Notes under the pieces: generated by a model
Told to the model about the DNA's origin: nothing
What the model saw: only the letters and a program-made list of their open reading frames with translations
Database searches by the model: none
Made by a program: the position numbers and the translations under genes
Shown here: positions 1-7,109 of the stretch, piece by piece
Layout of the letters: each line of letters begins with the position of its first letter
Position numbering within the stretch: position 1 is the first letter of the stretch
NCBI GenBank assembly: GCA_900556865.1
Contig: USQS01000019.1
Location: 1 to 12,603, forward strand
Source: an uncultured Clostridium sp.
GTDB lineage: Bacteria; Bacillota; Clostridia; TANB77; CAG-508
Reading direction: 5' to 3'
DNA length: 12,603 nt

Positions 1-120
1 ATTAAAATTTTTTATTATTGGAACGAAAGTAGATTGCTCCAATTCGCACTCGCTTCGCTCGTTTGGTCGCTTACGCGGTATTTCAAAACAATATAGTATC
101 AAATTTTTTAAATCAGACAT
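1..120 (-). CDS. Possible hypothetical protein, N-terminal part only, cut by the left edge
   Basis: On the minus strand an ATG at 120-118 opens a frame that stays open for 40 codons to base 1, so the 3' part lies outside the window. It begins MSDLKNLILY and later contains ERSECELEQS. I do not recognise the family. The inner part is charged and coded by DNA much richer in G+C than its surroundings: bases 31-80 have 27 G/C of 50. There is no clear Shine-Dalgarno sequence before the ATG, and a stop codon lies 14 codons upstream in the same frame, so this ATG is the only standard start. It diverges from the glgP promoter. It could be a real gene start or a non-coding repeat that happens to be open. 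Confidence 0.35.
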   Translation of the reverse strand, partial: MSDLKNLILYCFEIPRKRPNERSECELEQSTFVPIIKNFN

Positions 121-180
121 TGCTGAACTGAAAATTGTAACACCAAATTTTATAAAGTCTTATAAAATTTAAAAAAATCC

Positions 181-209
181 TTGACAAAAAATTCATTTTA
201 ATAGATAAT
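181..209 (+). promoter_or_regulatory. Sigma-A-type promoter for the glucan phosphorylase gene
   Basis: A perfect -35 box TTGACA (181-186) is followed by a 17-base spacer and a -10 box GATAAT (204-209, one mismatch to TATAAT). Transcription should start near 216, giving a leader of about 29 bases before the coding start. No operator or riboswitch-like fold is visible in that short leader. Confidence 0.8.
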
Positions 210-228
210 ACTAGATATAAATAATACC

Positions 229-235
229 AAGGAGG
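229..235 (+). promoter_or_regulatory. Ribosome binding site deciding the glgP start
   Basis: AAGGAGG at 229-235 is followed by two in-frame candidates: TTG at 242 (6 bases away) and ATG at 245 (9 bases away). Both distances are workable. ATG is the preferred codon and gives the N-terminus MYVFNKI, so 245 is chosen. Confidence 0.7.
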
Positions 236-244
236 ACTGAATTG

Positions 245-2824
245 ATGTACGTGTTTAATAAAATTATTGTAGAGCCACAATTACCAAAAAATATAAAAAG
301 ATTAGATGAGATTGCAAATAATTTGTGGTGGAGTTGGAATACAGAATACTTGAAATTACTAAAAAGAATTGATAAAGATTTATGGGAAAACTCTGAAAAA
401 AATCCTGTAAAATTCTTAAAAAGAGTTTCACAAGAAAGGCTTGAAAAAGCGGCTTCTGATTCAAGTTTTGTAAAAGAATATGAAAAAGTATTAAAAAACT
501 ATGAAGATTATATGTTTAGTAAAGATACATGGTTTTCTAGAAAATATCCTGAAAATAAAAGAGATTTAATAGCTTATTTTTCTGCAGAATATGGTTTAGA
601 TGAAACAATACCAATATATTCAGGTGGTCTTGGAATTTTATCAGGAGACCATTTAAAATCTTCAAGTGATTTAGGAATACCTCTTGTAGGAGTTGGTTTG
701 CTTTATAAGAATGGATATTTTAGACAAAAAATTGAAGGATATGGAATTCAAAAAACAGAATATACAACAATAGATTTAGAAAATTTACCTATATTACCTG
801 TTAAAGATGAAAATGAAAAAGATTTATTAATAAATATAAAACTTTTAAATAAAGATTTATATTTAAAAGTTTGGAAAATAAATGTTGGAAGAGTAACTCT
901 TTATTTAATGGATTCAGATATAGAAAATAATAAAGCAGAAGATAGAGAAATAACACTAAAATTATATGGCGGGGATTCAGACATGAGAATACGCCAAGAA
1001 ATAGTTTTAGGAATGGCAGGAACTGAACTTTTAAAGAAAGTGGGATTAAAACCTACTATATATCATATGAATGAAGGGCATTCTGCATTTTTAACTTTAG
1101 AGTTAATGAAAGATGTAATTGAAGAGAAAAAAGTTTCTTTTGATGTTGCAAAAGATATAGTAACATCTAAAACTGTGTTTACAACACATACTCCAGTGCC
1201 TGCAGGAAATGATATTTTTCCTGTTGAATTAGTAGAAAAATATTTTAAAGATTTCTGGAAAGAGCTTGGAATTAATAAAGAAGAGTTCTTGAAGTTAGGA
1301 ATGAAGCCAACCGAAAGACTAGAGCCTGGTTTTAACATGGGAATATTAGCTTTAAAAATAGCAGGAAAGAAAAATGGTGTAAGTAAACTTCATGGGGAAG
1401 TTTCAAGAGAACTTTTTGCAGATGTATGGCCTAATATTGCAGCAAATGAATCTCCAATTACATATGTAACAAATGGAATACATACTTGTTCATGGCTTTC
1501 TCCAAACTTGAAAGAGTTATATAATAAATATTTAACATCTGCAACATTGCCATATTGGCAAGATAGAATTTATTTAGAAGATACTTGGAAAAAAATAAAA
1601 AATATTCCAGATGAAGAACTTTGGAAAGCTCATTTAGACAGAAAAGAAAAATTAATTGAAATGGTAAAAGAAAACACAACGACAAGGTTAAGAAGAGCAG
1701 GAGTTAGCTATGAAGAAATTAAAGAAATTATAGGTTCTCTTTCGCCAAATGATTTATTTATAGGTTTTGCAAGAAGGTTTGCAACATATAAAAGAGCGAC
1801 TTTAATTTTTAATGATTTAGAAAGAATTACAGAAATTTTAAATGATGAAGAACATCCTGTAAGAATAATATTTGCAGGTAAGGCACATCCAGTAGATAAG
1901 GAAGGTCAAGATTTAATAAAATATATACATGAACTTTCAATGAAACCACAATTTAAAGGAAAGATATTTTTATTAGAAAATTATAATATTGCTATATCAA
2001 GGTATTTAGTAAGCGGAGTAGATGTTTGGCTAAATACACCACGTAGACCAATGGAAGCTTCTGGTACATCTGGTCAAAAAGCATCTGTAAATGGGGTTAT
2101 AAACTTTAGTGTATTAGATGGTTGGTGGGCTGAAGGTTATGACCAAACTAATGGATGGGCTATTGGCACAAATGAAGAATATAAATCTTACAGTGAACAA
2201 GATTTAGCAGATAGTCAAAGTATATATAAAACATTAGAAACAAAGATAATTCCAAAGTTTTATAATAGGCCGGCAAAAGATAAACCATCTACAGAGTGGT
2301 TAAAAATAATGAAAAATTCTATTATAACAACAGGTGGAAAATATAGCACTGCAAGAATGCTTGTAGACTATACAGAAAAGTTATATATGCCATTAATAAA
2401 TTTAACCAATATGTATTTTTCTGATTTGGAAAAAGTTGTTACATATAGTTCTTGGAAAAAACAATTAGTATTAAATTGGGAAAATATATTAATAGAACAA
2501 GATAATAATCCAGAAAATATCAAAATTGAAGCAGGAGAGGCAATTGAAGTTTCATGCAAGGTTACACTTCCTAATTTAGAAAAAGAAGATGTTAGAGTTG
2601 AAGTCTACTGCGGAAAGGTTTCTGATGATGGAAGAGTGGAAAATGTTTCAGTTGTTCCTATGAAATTGGTATCTGAAGAAAAAGAATATAGAAGGTATTT
2701 ATATACTGCAAAAATTTCACTTTCTTCAGGTGGAAATTATGGATATACATTTAGAGTTATGCCAACAAATGATATGCTATTAGATAGTGAAAATTTAGAT
2801 TTAGTAAAATGGCTAACAAAATAA
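245..2824 (+). CDS. glgP: Alpha-glucan (glycogen/maltodextrin) phosphorylase, GT35 family
   Basis: The enzyme removes glucose from the non-reducing ends of alpha-1,4-glucans with phosphate, giving glucose-1-phosphate in the cytosol. At 859 residues it fits the 'alpha-glucan family phosphorylase' branch (Thermus/Thermotoga type), not the shorter-headed E. coli GlgP/MalP branch. Residues 14 to about 95 form the family's helical N-terminal domain (LWWSWN near 28-33). The core shows SGGLGILSGDH (near 126-136), HMNEGHSAF (near 274-282) and RRFATYKR (near 510-517). GTSGQK near 607-612 has its lysine in the position that carries pyridoxal phosphate in this family. The last 110 or so residues look like the beta-rich C-terminal domain of this branch. 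It is transcribed alone from its own promoter and closed by a terminator. No other glycogen gene lies in the window, so whether the substrate is stored glycogen or imported dextrin is open. Confidence 0.95.
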   Translation: MYVFNKIIVEPQLPKNIKRLDEIANNLWWSWNTEYLKLLKRIDKDLWENSEKNPVKFLKRVSQERLEKAASDSSFVKEYEKVLKNYEDYMFSKDTWFSRKYPENKRDLIAYFSAEYGLDETIPIYSGGLGILSGDHLKSSSDLGIPLVGVGLLYKNGYFRQKIEGYGIQKTEYTTIDLENLPILPVKDENEKDLLINIKLLNKDLYLKVWKINVGRVTLYLMDSDIENNKAEDREITLKLYGGDSDMRIRQEIVLGMAGTELLKKVGLKPTIYHMNEGHSAFLTLELMKDVIEEKKVSFDVAKDIVTSKTVFTTHTPVPAGNDIFPVELVEKYFKDFWKELGINKEEFLKLGMKPTERLEPGFNMGILALKIAGKKNGVSKLHGEVSRELFADVWPNIAANESPITYVTNGIHTCSWLSPNLKELYNKYLTSATLPYWQDRIYLEDTWKKIKNIPDEELWKAHLDRKEKLIEMVKENTTTRLRRAGVSYEEIKEIIGSLSPNDLFIGFARRFATYKRATLIFNDLERITEILNDEEHPVRIIFAGKAHPVDKEGQDLIKYIHELSMKPQFKGKIFLLENYNIAISRYLVSGVDVWLNTPRRPMEASGTSGQKASVNGVINFSVLDGWWAEGYDQTNGWAIGTNEEYKSYSEQDLADSQSIYKTLETKIIPKFYNRPAKDKPSTEWLKIMKNSIITTGGKYSTARMLVDYTEKLYMPLINLTNMYFSDLEKVVTYSSWKKQLVLNWENILIEQDNNPENIKIEAGEAIEVSCKVTLPNLEKEDVRVEVYCGKVSDDGRVENVSVVPMKLVSEEKEYRRYLYTAKISLSSGGNYGYTFRVMPTNDMLLDSENLDLVKWLTK

Positions 2825-2830
2825 TTTTTT

Positions 2831-2865
2831 GGAACAGTTTTAAATTGTAAAACTGTTCCTTTTTT
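2831..2865 (+). terminator. Intrinsic terminator after glgP
   Basis: A perfect 11-base stem GGAACAGTTTT (2831-2841) / AAAACTGTTCC (2849-2859) with a 7-base loop is followed by six T (2860-2865). It starts 6 bases after the glgP stop codon. The run of T upstream of the stem is on the wrong side for efficient termination of minus-strand transcripts. Confidence 0.9.
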
Positions 2866-2886
2866 AGAAAGTGAGGATATTTTTAT

Positions 2887-3333
2887 ATGCAAAAAGTTAC
2901 AATTTATACAGATGGAGCATGCTCTGGAAATCCTGGGCCAGGAGGTTGGGCTTCTATTTTAATTGCAGGCAAGCAAAAGAAAGAGTTATATGGTGCAAAA
3001 GAGAATACAACAAATAATATAATGGAACTAACAGCTATAATTGAAGGATTAAAAGCGTTGAAAATAGAATGTGAGGTTGATGTATATAGTGATAGTGCAT
3101 ATTCAGTAAATGCGTTTAACCAGGGGTGGATTTACAATTGGATAAAAAAAGGGTGGAAAACGGCAGCTGGAGAGAACGTTAAAAATCAAGAATTATGGCA
3201 AGAATTATATGAATTAACAAAAAAACATAAAGTTACTTTTCACAAGGTAAAAGGTCATAGTGATGACGAATTAAATAATAGGTGTGATGAACTTGCAAGA
3301 AAAGCAATAGATGAGTTGAAAAATTTTAAGTAG
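2887..3333 (+). CDS. rnhA: Ribonuclease HI
   Basis: The protein cuts the RNA strand of RNA-DNA hybrids, clearing primers and R-loops. It has 148 residues, close to E. coli RNase HI (155). It has the full acidic active site: D9 in YTDGACSGNPGPGG, E47 in TTNNIMEL, D69 in SDSAY and D134 in NRCDELAR. H124 in VKGHSDD matches the loop histidine that assists catalysis. The basic handle helix is present (WIKKGWKTAAGENVKN, about 85-100), so it is the E. coli-like form, and no extra N-terminal hybrid-binding domain is present. A GTGAGG ribosome binding site lies at 2871-2876, 10 bases before the ATG. Only 21 bases separate the glgP terminator from the start. No promoter is visible in between, so expression probably depends on readthrough or on a promoter inside glgP. 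Confidence 0.96.
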   Translation: MQKVTIYTDGACSGNPGPGGWASILIAGKQKKELYGAKENTTNNIMELTAIIEGLKALKIECEVDVYSDSAYSVNAFNQGWIYNWIKKGWKTAAGENVKNQELWQELYELTKKHKVTFHKVKGHSDDELNNRCDELARKAIDELKNFK

Positions 3334-3374
3334 ATGATTAGTAAATTTATTCATTTTTAATATATTAATAATAG

Positions 3375-3447
3375 GTGTCAAAATTTGTCAAAAAGTTTGT
3401 TTCACATCATTGACACATATACAATCGCTTACAAAAGATTTACAAAA
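3375..3447. repeat. Short tandem repeats upstream of the DnaB-like gene
   Basis: Within the 199-base gap 3334-3532 two repeat pairs stand out. TGTCAAAA occurs at 3376-3383 and 3386-3393, a 10-base period. TTACAAAA occurs at 3429-3436 and 3440-3447, an 11-base period. GTGTCA (3375-3380) is also mirrored by TGACAC (3411-3416). Repeats in phase with the helix turn suggest protein-binding sites, either operator-like or iteron-like, but in DNA this AT-rich chance matches are possible. Confidence 0.35.
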
Positions 3448-3452
3448 ATACA

Positions 3453-3481
3453 TTGAATATTAAAAAAAGGTATGCTAAAAT
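3453..3481 (+). promoter_or_regulatory. Probable promoter for the DnaB-like gene
   Basis: TTGAAT (3453-3458), a 17-base spacer and TAAAAT (3476-3481) form a plausible sigma-A promoter, with a start point near 3488. This leaves a leader of about 45 bases. A perfect TTGACA at 3410-3415 lies further upstream, but nothing resembling a -10 box sits at the right distance from it. Confidence 0.45.
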
Positions 3482-3532
3482 AATTAAAGAAGAATAAAAA
3501 ATCAATTTTTTTTAGAAAGGAAAGGTAGAAAT

Positions 3533-5266
3533 ATGAGTGTAGATATGACAGAACTATATACACTATTGCAAAATTTAAAAGTAACACCCAAAAATAGAGC
3601 ATTAGCAGAAGAAATAAATGATAATATTCAAAATGGGGAATATGAATTAGCTTTGACAAAATTAAGAAGTTTGCAAAATGAAAATTTAGAAAAACAAATG
3701 TCTAAAGAAAGATATGAAGATTTAAACAAAAAAGAAGAAGAGCAAATGTACCCAAAAGAATTAAGAAATCCGAAGTTGGAAACAGATTTTATAGCAGGAC
3801 TTTTGTTAGATCCAAAAACAATTGCAAAATATTATATTTTGTATGAAGAATGTTATTTTGAAGATAAATTATTACTTGAGATTTATAAAGGCATAATATT
3901 TACAGAAGGAGAAGCATATGCACCAGATATTGCAAAAAGAAATTTCAATTTTGGAAAAAGCACATATGAAATAAATAAATTAAAACAAGATTTAATAGAT
4001 GAATATGAATATAAAAATTTAGATATGGAAAAAATTTATGTTGAAATAAAAAAATTATTTGTTTTAAGAAAAAGTTATTTAGAAATGCCAATAAAGACAA
4101 TACAACATTCAATTGTTGAAATTACAAAATACAAGCTTTATAATAAAATGTCAGAAGAAGAAGTTAAAAATGCAGTAAATCAAGTTGCAGTTACTGAAAA
4201 ATTTAAACAAGCAGTTTTAAATGAAGGATTAACAGATTTTTTACTTGAAGGAAATAATAATTTAACAAATGGTTTGGAAATTCCTTTTCATATATTGTCA
4301 AGTGTATTTAAAGGTTTAAGAAGAGGAGAAACAATGGCTTTTGCAATGCCTTCAAATGCAGGAAAAAGTAGGTTTACAATAAATTTATCTGCATATGTTG
4401 CATTTGTACACAAAAAGAAAGTGCTTGTTATTTCAAATGAGATGTCAGAAGAAAAAATGAAGTTATGTTTAATAACAACAATTTTAAATAATGAAGCTTT
4501 TCAAAAACTACATGGGCAAAAAATAAAAAAATCTGAAGGAGAATTGCTTGAATTTAAATTTAGACCAGATAATCCAAATGAAGTTAAAGTTGATAAAGAT
4601 GGTTTTGTTATAAAAGAAGAAAATGAAACACAAAAACAATTTGTTCAAAGACTAAATGAGGTGTCTGATGAATTTAGAAAAACAATTAAAGTTACAGAAT
4701 GGGTAAGAAAAGAAGCAAGTAACTCTTTATATTTTGTTAATATTACAGACCACACAAATGATGAATTACAAAAAATAATAATGAATTATTATTATAAAGA
4801 AGAAATTGGATATATGTTTTATGATACATTAAAAACTGACACAGCCAATATTGGAAATGGTGAAGAAATAAAAAGAACAGCTACAATTTTATCTAATTTA
4901 GCACAAAATTTTAATATTTTTATATGCTCATCACTACAATTAGCAGAAAATGCAACACCACCTATTAATTTAGATGTTAATGATTTAGCTGTTAGTAGAA
5001 CGGTAAAAGAAGTATTAGATACATTATGTTTAATAAAACAAATAAGTAGGGATAATTTGAGTGATTATGAGTATTCTAAAAAAGAGGTAGATACTGAATT
5101 TTTCGAGCTAGAAAAATTTGATGACCCAGATGTTAGATATTATGCTTGTGTTGTAGATAAAAACAGGGCTGGAGCAAAACCAAAAGTTTTGTTTAGGTTA
5201 AATTTGGCATATAACTTTTGGGAAGAGTTAGGGTACTTAAGGTTGAAACAACAAACAAAAAATTAA
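3533..5266 (+). CDS. Divergent DnaB-like helicase/ATPase (SF4, RecA fold)
   Basis: The 577-residue protein follows the plan of replicative helicase DnaB but is clearly diverged. Residues 1-75 are a charged helical head. Residues 78-125 (NPKLETDFIAGLLLDP...) resemble the DnaB N-terminal helical domain. From about 250 the RecA-type motor begins: a P-loop at 271-279 (AMPSNAGKS, with M272 where DnaB usually has A or G), SNEMS at 301-305 matching the DnaB 'SLEMS' motif with catalytic E303, a Walker B-like strand ending in D431 (YMFYDTL), SSLQLAEN at 466-473 in the place of DnaB 'SQLNR', and DKNRAGAKP at 542-550 matching the arginine-finger hairpin (R545). The gap E303 to D431 is 128 residues against about 80 in DnaB, implying an insertion around 325-395. 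The ribosome binding site is AAAGG at 3521-3525, 7 bases before the ATG. No phage or plasmid genes are adjacent, so its role is unknown. It is unlikely to be the main replicative helicase, given its divergence. Confidence 0.8.
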   Translation: MSVDMTELYTLLQNLKVTPKNRALAEEINDNIQNGEYELALTKLRSLQNENLEKQMSKERYEDLNKKEEEQMYPKELRNPKLETDFIAGLLLDPKTIAKYYILYEECYFEDKLLLEIYKGIIFTEGEAYAPDIAKRNFNFGKSTYEINKLKQDLIDEYEYKNLDMEKIYVEIKKLFVLRKSYLEMPIKTIQHSIVEITKYKLYNKMSEEEVKNAVNQVAVTEKFKQAVLNEGLTDFLLEGNNNLTNGLEIPFHILSSVFKGLRRGETMAFAMPSNAGKSRFTINLSAYVAFVHKKKVLVISNEMSEEKMKLCLITTILNNEAFQKLHGQKIKKSEGELLEFKFRPDNPNEVKVDKDGFVIKEENETQKQFVQRLNEVSDEFRKTIKVTEWVRKEASNSLYFVNITDHTNDELQKIIMNYYYKEEIGYMFYDTLKTDTANIGNGEEIKRTATILSNLAQNFNIFICSSLQLAENATPPINLDVNDLAVSRTVKEVLDTLCLIKQISRDNLSDYEYSKKEVDTEFFELEKFDDPDVRYYACVVDKNRAGAKPKVLFRLNLAYNFWEELGYLRLKQQTKN

Positions 5267-5288
5267 AAGTTGAAAGGAATGAAATAAA

Positions 5289-5735
5289 ATGATAGCAATA
5301 GGTGCAGATCATGGTGGATATAAATTAAAAGAAGAAATTAAAAAATATTTAGATGAAATAGGAATTGAATTTAAAGATTTTGGAACAAACAACGAAGAAA
5401 GAACAGATTACCCAATTTATGCAAAATTAGTTGCAGAAGCGGTTAGTAAAAAAGAATGTGAAAAAGGAATTTTGCTTTGTAAATCTGGTTGTGGAATGAC
5501 AATAGTTGCAAATAAGTTTAAAGAAGTAAGAGCAGGTCTTGTAAAAACAGAAGAAGAAGCAAGGTTTGCAAAAGCAGATGATAATATAAACATATTAGTT
5601 CTTGCAGGAAGAGATACAAAAACAGAGGATGCAATTAAAATATTAAGAATGTGGCTAGGTACAGAATTTAAAAATGGAAGGTACCAAGAAAGAATTGATA
5701 TGATTGAAAAAATAGAAAAAGAAAATATGAAATAA
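5289..5735 (+). CDS. rpiB: Ribose-5-phosphate isomerase B / LacAB-type sugar-phosphate isomerase
   Basis: This family interconverts ribose-5-phosphate and ribulose-5-phosphate in the pentose phosphate pathway, and relatives act on other sugar phosphates. The 148-residue length matches E. coli RpiB (149). Visible motifs are GADHGGYKLKEEI (5-17), ERTDYPIYA (37-45), ILLCKSGCGMTIVANKF (61-77) and WLGTEFKNGRYQERI (122-136). C64 matches the catalytic cysteine, with S66 in place of the usual threonine. Two positions are unusual: the normal CGTG reads CKSG, and the segment normally written H-N-D-x-N-V-L is DDNINIL (97-103), so the histidine that helps open the sugar ring is an aspartate (D97). Function as an RpiB is therefore likely but the substrate could differ. 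The start has AAAGGA at 5273-5278, and the gene lies 22 bases after the DnaB-like gene and 15 before the next, suggesting co-transcription. Confidence 0.85.
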   Translation: MIAIGADHGGYKLKEEIKKYLDEIGIEFKDFGTNNEERTDYPIYAKLVAEAVSKKECEKGILLCKSGCGMTIVANKFKEVRAGLVKTEEEARFAKADDNINILVLAGRDTKTEDAIKILRMWLGTEFKNGRYQERIDMIEKIEKENMK

Positions 5736-5750
5736 TATGGAGGGTTAGCC

Positions 5751-6989
5751 ATGTGGGGAAATATTTCAATATCATTTTTACTTGCTTTTATTGTAGCATT
5801 TATGGCAACACCATATTCTATAAAACTTGCAAATAAAATAGGTGCTATAGACGTACCAAAAGATGATAGAAGAATGAGAAAAAAGGCAATGCCAAAATTA
5901 GGTGGTGTTGCAGTAATAGCAGGTTTTGCTATATCTTTTATATATTTAATATCGGTTATGAGTATAGAAGGTAGTTTTAACTTTTTTGATGAAAATCAAT
6001 ATTTTAAAAAACTTTTAGGAATTGGAATTGGAACAATAATAATTACAATTACAGGAATTATAGATGACGTAAAAACTTTAAAGCCACTTCAAAAGTTGTT
6101 TGGGCAAGTATTAGCAGCTGTAGTTACAGTTGCTTTAGGAGTTCAAATACAGAATATAAATATACCTTATTTTTATGATTTAGGCTTATCGCATGAAATA
6201 TCTGTATTTGCAACAATAATTTGGATTGTAGGAATTACAAATGCAATTAATTTAATAGATGGGTTAGATGGTCTATCTTCTGGAATTGCTTTGATTTCTT
6301 GTGTTTCATTATTAATAATATTTGCATTAAATTCATCTCCTATTATTGCAGTTCTTATGATAACTTCAATGATTGGTGCATTAGTTGGCTTTTTACCATT
6401 CAATTTTTCGCCTGCAAAAACATTTATAGGAGATACTGGTTCAAATTTTTTGGGGTATATTTTATCGGTTGTTTCGATTTTAGGGGTTGCAAAAACTTAT
6501 ACAGCAGTTGTAATTGCTCTTCCTATGCTAGTTTTAGGATTTCCTATTTTAGATGTAACGTGTGCCATAATTAGAAGATTAATAAAAGGAAAATCAATAA
6601 AGGCTATTTTTAAAGCAGATAAAGGTCATTTACATCATAAATTAGTTGCAAGAGGATTTTCACAAAAACAATCTGTTCTTATTTTATATGCTGTAAGTGC
6701 TGCTTTTGGTATTTTTGCAATTATTATTTTTGAAAGTGGAATATGGAAAGCTTTATCATTTTTACTTATGGTAGTTGCAGCTTTATTTTTAGGGTATAGA
6801 AACTTTGTTGATGAGCAAACTGAAAAAGACGAAAAATATGAATGTGGAGTATGTAAATATATTTATAATCCAAAAACTGGTAATGAAAAGGCAGGCATAA
6901 AACCAGGAACACAATTTGAAGATTTGCCAGAAAACTGGGTTTGTCCAGTTTGTGGAGAAGCAAAAGATGTTTTTGAAATACATAGGTAG
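5751..6989 (+). CDS. TagO/WecA-type undecaprenyl-phosphate sugar-1-phosphate transferase fused to rubredoxin
   Basis: Residues 1-350 form a polytopic membrane enzyme of the MraY/WecA/TagO family, which moves a HexNAc-1-phosphate from a UDP-sugar to undecaprenyl phosphate, the first step of wall polymer or surface glycan synthesis. Signatures are D105-D106 (IIDDVKTL), NAINLIDGLDGLSSG (164-178), GDTGSNFLGY (227-236) and GHLHHKL (292-298). The His-rich last motif marks the WecA/TagO branch, not MraY. After a charged linker (350-362) comes a complete rubredoxin domain: C365, C368, C398 and C401 in CxxC-x29-CPVCG, the canonical spacing, with PGTQFEDLPENWVC before the second pair. The frame is continuous through the junction. 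Two hydrophobic stretches after the HLHH loop (about 308-328 and 332-349) would place the rubredoxin in the cytosol, on the catalytic side. The start is well supported by GGAGGG at 5739-5744. The job of the rubredoxin is unknown. An electron-transfer or redox-sensing role is only a guess. Confidence 0.92.
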   Translation: MWGNISISFLLAFIVAFMATPYSIKLANKIGAIDVPKDDRRMRKKAMPKLGGVAVIAGFAISFIYLISVMSIEGSFNFFDENQYFKKLLGIGIGTIIITITGIIDDVKTLKPLQKLFGQVLAAVVTVALGVQIQNINIPYFYDLGLSHEISVFATIIWIVGITNAINLIDGLDGLSSGIALISCVSLLIIFALNSSPIIAVLMITSMIGALVGFLPFNFSPAKTFIGDTGSNFLGYILSVVSILGVAKTYTAVVIALPMLVLGFPILDVTCAIIRRLIKGKSIKAIFKADKGHLHHKLVARGFSQKQSVLILYAVSAAFGIFAIIIFESGIWKALSFLLMVVAALFLGYRNFVDEQTEKDEKYECGVCKYIYNPKTGNEKAGIKPGTQFEDLPENWVCPVCGEAKDVFEIHR

Positions 6990-7017
6990 AGGCTTAAAAT
7001 AAATTTTTCAGAATATG

Positions 7018-7046
7018 TTGCAAAATTTGGATAATAATAGTATAAT
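7018..7046 (+). promoter_or_regulatory. Strong sigma-A-type promoter for the glycosyltransferase genes
   Basis: TTGCAA (7018-7023), a 17-base spacer and a perfect TATAAT (7041-7046) lie in the 120-base gap before the GT2 gene. The start point would be near 7053, leaving a leader of about 57 bases. No terminator is visible between the preceding gene's stop and this promoter. Confidence 0.8.
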
Positions 7047-7109
7047 ATATAGAGTACATAAATAAAAATAGATTAGGAATAATAAATATAAGAGAGGAAG
7101 AAAAAATAT

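Noticed and set aside
20..90. GC-rich block considered as a tRNA or rRNA fragment
   Set aside because: No cloverleaf can be folded, there is no CCA end or recognisable conserved loop, and the only inverted repeat seen (ATTGGA 17-22 / TCCAAT 38-43) is short.
3410..3438. Perfect TTGACA at 3410-3415 as a promoter
   Set aside because: At 16-18 bases downstream the sequence is A-rich with no -10-like hexamer. The pair at 3453-3481 fits better.
5417..5752. A 111-codon minus-strand open frame across rpiB
   Set aside because: It is antisense to rpiB, which has clear family motifs and a ribosome binding site. The translation is low-complexity and hydrophobic, as expected for a shadow frame.
6790..6850. 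TagO-rubredoxin junction considered as two genes joined by a frameshift
   Set aside because: The frame is continuous, the linker is short and charged, and no ribosome binding site or start codon precedes the rubredoxin part.
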